Shown piece after piece: positions 24,401 through 37,100 of a stretch of 64,000 nt of DNA. The first letter of the stretch is position 1. Every line of letters starts with the position of its first letter. Location: the NCBI GenBank assembly GCA_964035545.1, contig OZ037766.1, forward strand, positions 538,501-602,500, in the 5' to 3' direction. The notes below the pieces were generated by a model. The model made no database searches. It saw nothing but the letters and a program-made list of their open reading frames with translations, and had not been told where the DNA came from. The position numbers and the translations under genes are program-made. The DNA comes from Bugula neritina. Taxonomy: Eukaryota > Bryozoa > Gymnolaemata > Cheilostomatida > Bugulidae.

Positions 24401-27400
24401 AACCTCAGTTTACTTGAAATTCCTTTGACTATCTATGATTTACTCATTGGGATTAAAACTCATGCTATTGGGGTATAAAATAGAATCTCAGAAAAAGCAA
24501 ATATGTTTTCTCTTCATAATACAACTCAACGTGTATCACCAGTTCTGTGAGTATATTATTATACTGTTGGTAAAGGAAGTTGTCTTCCCTTCAATTGTGG
24601 TTACATGAAGCTGGTAACATAACTTTAGGCCACTTAATGTAGTATTAAGTGGTTTATATGAGTTACAGCTAGACGCCCTTCTTAATCCAGCTTGATTACT
24701 AGGTGAGCCTAGTGTTATATTATCTGTCGTATGTTACTTGACAATTATAATTTGCACCATGGAATGAGGCACTTTAATTCCACATACTGTATAAGTATGT
24801 CATATAATATAAGGCTTCGATAGAGTTGACCATTTAAAAGACTATATATTCACCAATTGAAGCAGGTAAAATTTATTATTTTAAGCTACTTTTTATCCTT
24901 AGAATTTTTTTTGTCAACAATAATAATGCATTATTTATTCTATATTATAAGAGAAATTGTGAGCCGTTCACTAAAAATTTTTTTTTAATAGATATTCTAT
25001 GTAAGTGCATTCTTTCTTAGGCATCCGCGCTACTAAATCTTAGTTTTTTTACATTTCATGTCAACATCACTTGTATTAAGAATATAGCAGCTAAAATACT
25101 AGAACTTAGAAATCTATAAGAAGGTCAAAGTCTTAATCAGCTAAATATAGAGACATTATCATCTACAACTAAGAAATTCTAAAAATAGAAAATAAAAGAG
25201 CTCCTCATTTGTGGAATTCGCTTTTCTCAGATGTCTTCTAATCTCTGACGTGTCCACAGTTGGAGCATTTCTTGCTAGCCATAGCCAGACAGCAGCATAT
25301 TCCAATAGGGAAGAGAATAATACAGCAGAGTATAGCGCAGCACCCGTACTCTGTCTCAGTGTAGTTCCCACGCTACAAGATAGTCACAGTCACATATATC
25401 TAACTTATAATCTATAAGTAGAAAGTTTATTTGCTCTCTGCTCTGTTTATCTGATCCAGGGTAAATAACTCTGTTGTAAATCAGGGTGGCAACTAGACTA
25501 TATGGTGTTTACTTAACAGAAAGATACGCTGGTTTTGTTTCTCACCCCACAATTTCTGCATTCCCCTGTAGGTGCTGCCGTAATCTGTTGCTGCCTTCTT
25601 CCTGATTCTAAAAGCCAAACACAGTTATTACTAAGTATAAAGTGAGTTGTGGTGTGATATCCTAAAATTGTATGTGCTGAAAAGTGGCTGTATTTAGCAG
25701 AGTACACTAAAGTACTGATATGACATATTATACTAGACTGTAGACACACTAAAGTACTGATATAACATATTATACTAGACTGCAGATACACTAGAGTACT
25801 GATATAACATATTATACTAGACTGTAAACACACTAGAGTACTGATATAACATATACTAGACTGTAGATACACTAAAGTATTGATATAACATATTATACTA
25901 GACTGTAGACACACTAGAGTACTGATATAACATATTATACTAGACTGTAGATACCCTAGAGTACTGATATAACATATTATACTAGACTGTAGACACACTA
26001 GAGTACTGATATAACATATTATACTAGACTGTAGACACACTAGAGTACTGATATAACATATACTAGACTGTAGATACACTAGAGTACTGATATAACATAT
26101 TATACTAGACTGTAGACACACTAGAGTACTGATATAACATATTATACTAGACTGTAGACACACTAGAGCACTGATATAACATATTATACTAGACTGTAGA
26201 CACACTAGAGTACTGATATAACATATTATACTAGAGTCCAGGGGTGTCCAACCTTTTCAAACCGAGGGCCACAGAAATGAAATATTTCATGGTGAGGGCC
26301 ACATTGTAAGCTTCAGCTTGTGTTGGGGGCCACAGCATCAGTATTTTTCAAACTACTTTATTCCAAAACTTTATGAATCATTACACAATTAAGTCTCAAT
26401 AGTTACTGCCAGCTGCATTTTTTGTGTTATTTGTATAAATAAGGCATTTAAAAGGTGGCTTTTCACTTTAATTCATCTAAACAGTGAAAAATTATTTTAG
26501 CTTTATGCCTTCGAGGGCCACATAAATGTAGGCTGGGGGCCACATCCGGCCCTAGGGCCGCCTGTTGGACAGTCCTGTACTAGACTGTAGACACACTAGA
26601 GTACTGATATAACATATACTAGACTGTATAGATACACTAGAGTACTGATATAACATATACTAGACTGTAGATACACTAGAGTACTGATATAAATGCAGTT
26701 CAGGTGTCAAGTAGCTTATCTTATCCGCTCAAGACTTTAGACTTACATGTAAGTAGGTCAATGTGGCCCCATTTGCATGTGCTATTAATAGAACTGAGGC
26801 AATCTTGTTTACTCTGATTCTCTAAACATACTATACTATTAAACTATGCTATAATGTATTATTTTCTACTATGCTATATCACATTATATTATTATATTAT
26901 ATTACATAATATTGTGCTATGTTAATATAACGTACAGTTGAACGATTAACAAGCACTAAATGCTGGCTTTAACTTGTAGTATTGTCCTAATGATATGAAC
27001 TTCTAAATTTCCATTATAATATGAGAATTCTAAACTTGGTGTTTAACCAATGAAATTCACCCAAAACAGATGGCAGCTGTATAACAGAGCATGTGCCCAT
27101 ACCTGTGAGCCTTTCCAGTGGCCCCAGGTAGTATGTCTGTAACCATTGTCTCTCGTAAAGCATAATCTCGGTCACCCTTCTCTGTCTACCGCCAACCAAA
27201 ACAGTTGCACTGGCAACAAACTTAGTCTGAGTTGAGGTTATCTCAAGAAAGCGGTTGTTTGCTCTGCCTCCAGTTTCATCAACAAGAAATATGCATTTCC
27301 CTAAAAGCCAATGGTGGGATATAGTAGTGCTTAATTGGCATATCTAAGTAAACTATTTTATATTAAGTCGTTTATTAGAAAAAAATATATAATTGACATA

Positions 27401-27609
27401 CAGCTTTGTATTTTGTAAATTGTATTTTAAAATATGTAAATGGCTAAAGGAGTGTTTATAGATTCAGTACTGATTTCTATGAGCTTATCCTTGACTATTA
27501 TATTTATTTTCTAAAAACTTTATAATTTATTGCAGCTCAAACTTTTAACAAATTATTCTTTGAAAGTGTTAGCATTGCAAATCATCCAAAGAGATAAATA
27601 CTGAGCTAC

Positions 27610-27684
<75 letters not shown>

Positions 27685-27939
27685 AAATGAGTGTTTATAA
27701 AACGTTACTAGAGTGCTCTATAGAAATAAATCTAGAGCATAAACATTAAAAGAAATAAAATGAGATTTGATTAATATAATGGCATTTATTACTAGTAGTT
27801 TCGTACACAAGGACGATGTGCACTCGTCAGATAAATTAGCCACTATAGTGGCTAATTTATCTGACGAGTGCACATCGTCCTTGTGTACGAAACTACTAGT
27901 AATAAATGCCATTATATTAATCAAATCTCATTTTATTTC

Positions 27940-27985
<46 letters not shown>

Positions 27986-28014
27986 TATACATACATATAC
28001 ATACATATACATAC

Positions 28015-28113
<99 letters not shown>

Positions 28114-31100
28114 TATATACATATATATATACATATATATATATATATAGGTACGTTTTCTGTATACATTCAGCTCTGTATAGACTCTTACCATTTAATT
28201 CAATTGGATTCAGGGCCACCACTAGCACTATTAGTGCTGCCCTCTCTTCTCCTGTCAGCCGATGATAGTTCTTGTAATCTCGAATTCTCTGAAGGCCACT
28301 CTCAGAGCTCAAGTCTAGCACACTGCACATGCCTTCAAATAAACTCCCACATTTTTACCACTTTCAAGTCGTTTTAAAGGATTGCTCTATCTTGTCTAAT
28401 AAATGGCCATTTAGGTCAAACACACATAATATTGTGTTTTTCTAAGCATGCATTGACAAAAAGCATTTGACCAAAGGTAGAAAAAGTTAGTTGAAGTTGA
28501 GGGTGTAGATTGGTAACAGCCAAAACGCCGATTTTGAAATGAGCTGGGAACTGTGACGTAACAGCGCCAGCATTCCTGCTGGTCACGTGACTATACAAAT
28601 GAATAACTATAGAAATATGACTGTGAGATGTGATCTTTCAGCTCGTAATTTGTATATTTATAGAAGTGCAAATGTGAATTATCTCAATCTATAGTTTTTT
28701 GACATGTTAAATAACATGTATGTGATAACATTAGGCCATATTTTGCTTGTAAGCATAGAAAAAAGCATTGCAAAAACATGCATTCTTTAGGATGAATGCT
28801 TGCGATCGATCTAAACTAGGTCAGATTGTGCAATATTACGGGCGCACCAAAGCTGACCTATATAGCGCACTGTAACTGCTTGAGCGTTATTGGTTGATGT
28901 TGCGCTCAGCAACCTTGAATACTAGCGTTATAGTTAGCTAGCACGTGCAGCATAGTTACTGGCGTTCACACGTCACGTATTAGGCTATTCTTTTCCATGG
29001 CTGAAAATTTTACCTCCCTCAAAATTGGAATTTTGAAAAGCCTTTTTCTAGGCATCTATCCCTTTGCAAAGTCACAATTGTTTGCATACACATTAGATTA
29101 TAGTTCATAATTATAATGTGATTGTAATAAACTAAGATAGAGCAATCCTTTAAATTTATCTGATCTAGCTGAGGCACCAAGAGACACCATAAACAGCGTT
29201 TGTCTGTAATATATTTGGTGTAAGGGAGCAGAACTTCTCAAAAATATTTTATAATAATTCTTCAACAATATATAAGGTATTCATGCACATATTACTGCTA
29301 GAAACAATACATTCACACTCTGGTAAATAATTCTAGACGCCAGCTATAAATTGTGAAGCTGAAAGCCGTTACAGACGACTCCCACCAACAATGACTATTA
29401 TATATCTTAAGTTCTCACAGCTCAGGTAGTACATGAGTTTTGCCGTGTCATCATTTGGCACACTAGTCGCTGATCCAGTGTCTTTTATTCCGAGTTCAGT
29501 TCGAGACCCAAAGATTGCTGCCATGGCTAAATTGAACAGTTGCGACTCCCCTCGTTTGCCAGCCTTTGCAAAGTGATAACAGGTGCTGCAGGTGATGCTA
29601 AAATGAAACTGAATTAAAGTGAAACTGGCTTTTACAGCTATCGGAGTTTTGTAAATTTCTGCGAGCAAATATAAATGCTATTGGGGGACTTTTTACCGCA
29701 ACTAAAAACTCATAGTCTGAGTTAACTGCTAGCTTTTGTAATGTTTATGGATAATTTAAACAATGTGTTTCACCTAAACAGGTGCTTATAATATGAGATC
29801 TAATGCAGAATTTGGCACACTTGTACCAATTTTCTACTGCACTTGTTGAAATCTAAATGTCTGCATTTACAACACTGTTAATACTATATTACTATCTTCA
29901 AAAAAAAGCTAAATATGTTATGGCTAGGTGAGAGCTAGGTAAGGACTATAGGTGAGGGCTAGGTGAGGGCTAGGTGAGAGCTAGGTGAGAGCTAGGTGAG
30001 AGCTAGGTGAGGGCTAGGTGAGAGCTAGGTGAGAGCTAGGTGAGGGCTAGGTGAGAGCTAGGTGAGAGCTAGGTAAGGGCTAGGTGATTCTGTATATAGA
30101 CATTATTTGGCAAAACTGACTGTTTAGTGGAATAAATTTGATTTGATCTCAGAAATTATAAAAATGCATGATTCCTTAGCAAACCAGATAACTTGAAAAC
30201 CAAAAAAAATAATAGGCTTTAAAATATTTAGCTTTCATCAGTTGGTTTTAATTCTTACATGCTGTGAGGAATGGCACTGTCTACCATTACCATCAATTAG
30301 TGAGAAGTAACCAGGTATTGTTATGTATTGTTATATATAGAGAAGGTATAATATATAATATTGCTATGTATTGTTATATAGAGAAGTTATAATATATAAT
30401 ATTGCTATGTATTGTTATATATAGAGAAGGTATAATATATAATATTGTTATGTGTTGTTATATAGAGAAGTTATAATATATAATATTATTATGTATTGTT
30501 ATATAGAGAAGTTATAATATATAATATTATTTTCTAGAGAAAAGAGCAGAGTGGGACTCAACGGGCCAAATAGCCTATGGGAAAGCTTGTAAGAAATACG
30601 GAGTCATAGTCTCGGCCTCCTTCCACGATAAACTGAGATATGCCACAGCTATAGACTTGGGCTACTACGGAGTTGGTATTGCTGGGGCTAAGGCTATTGC
30701 TATAGCTTTCTGTGTAAGTGTTATGCATTATATGACTAATATACCCATTTTAATGTGAGGGTAATGTATTATAATTATGATATATTGTATTAGAATATTA
30801 TATATAGGAAAATTATGTTATATGGCATTAATTATATACTACATTGTACTACGTTATGGTATATTATATAATAATAATAATACCTCCTTTTGTTGCTCAC
30901 TCAAATCTCTATCCATCAACCGAATCAACAACTGCTGTATGTAATATGTATAATATATTATTTGTGTGAATTCCACTTATTGGAGTTGTCTTATTTCCCC
31001 AATGAATGCAGCCGATTTCACATCTGTAAGATTTCCCTGGAAATGTTGCCTATCCTATGTTAGATATTCAAGTACACAACTTGTCATATAATTGTGCAGC

Positions 31101-34100
31101 TTCTTTCTTTTGATGCATGGAAACTTACTTTAAATAAGTTTATATTTAAAAACTTCTTCTGCCGAAAATAGTACATAAAAACATGTTAGACAGATCTTAT
31201 ATAATATATTCTATGCAACTGTAAAACAAGAATTGGAACCAGTTCCACAAGTATTTAAATATTTGTTAATTGAGTTGCCAATATAGATATGAATTGATTC
31301 TACTATAAATACATGTAAATCATGTTGCTTTGTGTAAATAGGGAGTTGTGCTCTCAGTTTTATAAGCTGCATGATCTGATAATATCTCCAAAACAACAAA
31401 TTTCCAAGTAGAGTTGACAGCATATTTGTGGCAGCATTAAAGACTCCTTCCACCAGTTGTAATCAGCTCATTATATAATACTGTTTTACTTTCTCGCTCT
31501 GTCTGCCATCTGTTTGTTGATTCAACTCATTTACTTGTAGTTGTGGTGAGTAGGTTGATTATGTAATAGCCAACTCCCTGATTAGGAATGTACACAGTTA
31601 CTGAATATCACTTTTTAATAAGCACAGCTCTCTCTTATGTCTTGTTTTTAGTAGGAAATGTTATTTTGTTGGGCCTTGCATGTGCAGATTGTTGGAGGGG
31701 TTATTTTTGTATATGGAGACAAGGTCTAGTCAAAAGCGAAGGGCTACTCAATCATAGTGCAAGCTTAAAAGCAATATTGTATGAAATAGTCTAGTGCAAT
31801 GCAATGTAAGGTTGATAGTTGCTGAGCTTTAGAGTTACTTGATGTACTTCGAACTGAATAAATAGGCTAACTATATACTCATTTGAATGAAAATACTATT
31901 TTCTTCTTTAAAAAGGTGTGGACCACTCAAGGAATTTGTTTAGGGGACAAGACAATTAAAATCTGAACTACATAGACTTAGCTCCAAAAAATAATAGCAA
32001 CAAGTTCCTAAGCAAAGAAAAAAACAGTTTTATATACTGAACTCTATGCATACGTTTCATGTTATTATACTAGCAGAATTGTAGGGGGAGTTGATACGAG
32101 TTCCCATTGGACTTAGTTTAGTACTCCAACTCTTGTGGTTCTATCCTAAGCTTGAAAAGCTTTTGGTATTAGTAAAAGTGTTTCAGTCATACAGTTGCCT
32201 CACCATCATCTAAGGCCACTGTGATCTCAAATTATCAGTCAAAACAATATTTCAACGGCTTCGCAATTTCCCCCTCTAAGTTGTGGAAAGTATCACTAGT
32301 TAATAAGTAGTAGTTGTCCAATAAATCTCATTCTATACCCAAAAACCTAAGCTGAAAGTTATAAACTTGAGCTAAGTAAGATCTACACTTTTTAAGTTCG
32401 TCAATTTACAACATGCAACTACAATCCAGTCTATCAATCTCATGACTGCAGCCTGAAGAGCAGATACAAGCTGTATTATAATCTAATCAACATTCTTGCT
32501 GATGGAGAGGTTTTTTCCAGTAAATTGAAATACAGCTAAACTACTGAACTATTGTATACATTTCAACAATATATTTTATATGTAAATTATATATCAATAA
32601 TAAAATCATTTTTATAAAATAGCATACCTTTACAAATCTCATTTACATAATCATACTTTGGCAATATACACGTAAATATAAAATTTTAATTCATTTATTT
32701 ACAGTATTTATTTACTAAAGCTGTAACAATTTCATGGAGAAATATTAGGGGAATGTGTATTTTGATTGTCATGCTGTGGTGGGTGTTGGTGGCAGGACTT
32801 AACAGTCTGCATCAGTTTGATTCTCAGATCAGGTCTGTAGCTGATTGGCACACTCTCCATCATCTGAGCCAATGAGACGCAGAAGTGGTACTCTGACAGG
32901 CTCTCAGCTGGAATGGCAAAGTCTTTGAAGGACACGTTAATATTTACATCTTGAGTAGAACTGGCCCGAGATTTCTTTGCTCTAGGTTCAGAGTCTGCGT
33001 CATCATTACCTACGACAGTGTCTGATGCAGGGGGACTGGAGTTGGATACGCTAGTTGCAACTGGTAGTCTGATGTTCTGTACAAGGTGGCTAAGTTGGTG
33101 CTGCTGGTGCTGGTGGTGAGCCTGAGCTATGCTGTTTGACCACATGGCAAAGAGAGGGTTGGATGCAAAAGATCCCGGAGCTACTGGCCTGTTGAGAAAT
33201 CCTGGATAGTTAGGGGGCGGAGCTAAGGGCTTAAATGAACTGCCATTTTGATCTGGTTTCTCTACTTCTTGTGGAGGCCAACTGTTGAGATTTTGTAGCC
33301 TGGAATCTAGTTCACTTTTTACTACTGCTAAGTCTGAGTTACTGGGGGGTGTGGAGAGAGCTCGTATTAGGTTTGAGTCTTGAGGGCATCCCTGCAAGTC
33401 CTCCTCGTCCATGTTCAGGCTGCTGTTTCTGTCTGCACCACTGACAGGTAGTCTGAGATGAGTTGACAGAAACTCCATGGATTCATAGTGCTGCCAGCTG
33501 GATTTACTTTCTCTACCAGTCACTTTGGACTCATCTTGAAGTCGTCTCCTCTCCTTGACATACTTATCTCTGAGATATCTCCATTTCTTCTCACACTCCG
33601 TCACTAGAATGTAGAATACAAGAGGTTATCACTTTAGTTACTCTTAGCTTGAATAGAATATCTTATAAGAATGTTATTGTCAACCGGAAGTCATATACTG
33701 TACTGAGCAACTGTAGTATTAGTTGACAAGTAAAAGATGTTTATTACTTATACATTAGCTTTTTTCTCTAGAGGTAAATAAACAAGCTTGTTGTTGTCCA
33801 TTGGTTCAATCAGCGGAAACATTTAGTGCATTTGTTTGGCAATATTTTCCAAAAGCAACATAATCAGTGACTTGTGTGAGGAATAGTTGGAGCTTAGTGT
33901 TGTCTAGACCAGTGCTTTGTCTAGAAATAGATTCCCACGGCAACTGGAATACTGATCAACAGGCAGCCTCTCGCATGCAAACTAACTACAGTTTTATTGT
34001 CTTTGTTGTATCAGCAATCACGTGATAAAGTGATGTAACTGAACGAAGCAAAGGCGCTGAATTATTAGTGCAAATATTCAACCCTGTTATCAGCAAATGG

Positions 34101-37100
34101 ATTATTATTTGTGTCAGTGACAATAGCTTTAACCAATGAACATTCTGAAAGCAATAAACAAAGGCATAACTTCCCTTGATCGCCATTTAACAACAACACG
34201 ATAGCTGGTCTACACACCACACCATCGAAATAAAACTTGTATTTCAATAGCTTACAAATTACCAAATAGCATAGCTAGCCCTCTTCTACTACTTCAAGCT
34301 GGGCATGATCACTATCCTCTAAATTGTTTAAGTTTTGTTTTTCCTAGTGTGAGTTGAGCTGCTTTGAAATAAGTTAAATAATTTTTAATAAGGTATTTCT
34401 TCAGGGCCTGATAAACTAAGTTGAAAGTTTTCAACTCAACATTTTTCTTGAAAGTATAAATCAAAAAGACAGACTCCCAAAAGGATTTCCTTAACTTAGG
34501 GCGTTTTCTGCTTTAATTATTAAAATAATGTTACATTTTATACCCAAAGAAAATTCAGTTCTTTTTTGTTGGGGAAGTGTGATTAACCCCCTCACTCTAA
34601 ACTCAGACTAATTTTATCTAAAACTCAAACTACTGACTCTGGGAACAAGTCAAATGCACAAAAAATGTTTCATTGAAAATTTGAACTTGAAAATAAATTA
34701 GTTGAAATCAGAAGTCTTTTAATACTACAAAAAAAAACTACAAAAGTTATTGAAAGAACTTCGGATACAACTACCAGTTGGTCAGTAGTTTTCAAAAAGA
34801 TGTAAACTTCATAACAACTATGATTAGCTGTATGATTGTTTGTAGTTCAGAAGTAAACAGTTCAACATTATTCAGCTTAAAGCTGTTGAATTACTATTAT
34901 TATTGTTAATTTTGTGTTATTCTGATTAGCTATACATACACCAAAACTCTGCTAGCTGTAGCTGATACAGCAAACTAAATTTATAAACAATTAATAAACT
35001 TGCCTTTTAACCGGATTTTACTAAATAAAGTAATCATTCCAAACTCACCAGTTCTGTTCAGTTTCTCGGCAATAATTCTCCAAGCCTTTTCTCTGGGGAT
35101 GATTCCTTTGAACATCTTCTTGTCTGCTGCGTACAGAACAGGGAGAGCTTCCACCAGCTCTATCAGCAGAGTGATCTGTTTGTTGCTGAAGAGATCCGAG
35201 CTGCCAGTACTCCACATGCTCTGTGCTGCAGCCTGTGGTGATCTCACCACTGCTGACTGGGTGATGCTGAAGTTGGTACCGTTCATTGTGGCAGCTAGTA
35301 GCTGTGTTACTTCAGCTGGTTCTCACTGCAGGATAAAGTCACTGTCGTTGAAACCGGATTCCTTGCTTGCGGTGATGGCTTTACCAGCTAGGCCACATTC
35401 AACTGACTCATAAACATGTTTTTGATTAATTTATCCGTCTATGCCACAAATTAGTTGATGCGTTTGTATGACCTTTCACATCTTACAAGCTGGCCGGAGT
35501 TTCTATCTTGGATTTATGCTTAACAAGCCGGGAGCCTATTGCACCCAACCTTTTAGCAACCAGTTAACTTCGCGCAGAAATTGTTGTAAGTTCACGCATT
35601 GTGATGGGGATATAATTTGACTCTTTACAGCGGAATACGGCAAGTCATCCAATCGACTCCGTAATCACTATCATAATGTATTAGAATACTCGAATCCTTT
35701 GTTCCGATTGCACAACGGATTGGCTTATGCAGCCGTGTTTTTGTTTACAAGCTGCAATTAACATCTTTAAACAGCCAGCTCGACAGCCAACTGGTGCTCT
35801 TAAGATTTCATTGAAAGTTCTAATGACTATCTGTGAATTCTTATCCATTCATGTTTTCAATAGTAGTTTGGAAACCTTCAGCTTACTATATAAACATTTC
35901 CATTTCTTTGACTCTAACTGCTTTTCACAAAGCTAAATCATAATTTATTTTTCTAAAATTTCAAGCCAATAATTTAGCTGAAAGAAATTTTAAAAAAAAG
36001 TTCAATATTGCCGAAGGAGATAAATGATAAAAGTCATCAAGTCCAATCTATCATTCTCAAGAGCTTTTCAATGTCACATGGCCTTCGTTAATTTAATTTA
36101 TTAAAAGTCTTGAACCATGATATGATATGACCTCGCATATAGAGTGTGTAATCCAGGCTGCTTCTAGCCACATTCGCTGCTCTTTGGATGTACTCTAACT
36201 ATTACTCTGGCTATTACTCATAACAGCTATTTTCATGCCTTTAATAAAATATGTTTGACATTTAAACATTTTACTAGGTAGCTGCTATTGCATAATTATA
36301 ATTAATCTAAATATAACTATAATATTTTAAATTCATACAATATGCCTAGAAATATATTTTATTGTATTTAGTTTATCTGGAGTATAATGCTGCCATGTAT
36401 CTAGGGTATGCTGCTGCTATCATGTCAAAATGTGACTGGCTGCAATCATAACATTTTATTACTGGTCAAATCTTGATTTTGTTGTAAGGTACCTGGTAAT
36501 TATCTGCCTTTGATAATTTATTTATGGTTTTTCAAGTGGCAAATGTTAAACTCATTAATTGTTGTGTAAGGCTCCCCCAGATACCCATTGGCTTGGTAAT
36601 GAGTCATTGGTCAATTTGGTCTCTCTCTCTGTAGCTCTCTCTGTAGCTCTCTGTGTAGCTCTCTGTAGCTCTCTGTGTAGCTCTCTCTTTCTCTCTCTCA
36701 CTGTAGCTCTCTGTAGCTCTCTCTGTGTAGCTCTCTGTAGCTCACTGTAGCTCTCTCTGTGTAGCTCTCTGTGTAGCTCTCTGTGTAGCTCACTGTAGCT
36801 CTCTGTAGCTCTCTGTGTAGCTCTCTGTAGCTCTCTGTAGCTCACTGTAGCTCTCTCTGTGTAGCTCTCTGTGTAGCTCTCTGTGTAGCTCTCTGTGTAG
36901 CTCACTGTAGCTCTCTGTAGCTCTCTGTGTAGCTCTCTGTGTAGCTCTCTGTAGCTCTCTGTGTAGCTCTCTGTGTAGCTCTCTCTGTAGCTCTCTCTAT
37001 TCCTCACAGGTGAACAGAAGAATCACATCTCTGAGAGTGTGTGGTAACCAGCTGGGACATGAAGGGGCCTCTTATATTTGTGAGATGCTGCTGGAGAATG

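Larger units (their letters stand above)
27745..27946. repeat. Perfect 202-bp palindrome built of two inverted hammerhead units
   Basis: The sequence is its own reverse complement about a centre at 27845/27846 (CACTATAGTG); each 101-bp arm carries one hammerhead motif. It is bounded on both sides by AT-rich sequence and (AT)n tracts. Both strands therefore show the same open frame, which is not a gene. Confidence 0.97.

Noticed and set aside
25688-26205. Repetitive frame Q-S-S-I-I-C-Y-I
   Set aside because: 42-bp minisatellite; the last 18 codons overlap a real exon (25546-25601) by chance of frame.
27767-28330. Open frames with long Tyr-Ile runs
   Set aside because: (AT)n microsatellite plus palindrome. 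Only 28192-28332 (minus) is a supported exon.
36555-37007. 150-codon minus frame rich in R-E-L-H-R-E
   Set aside because: CTCTCTGTAG array read in reverse.
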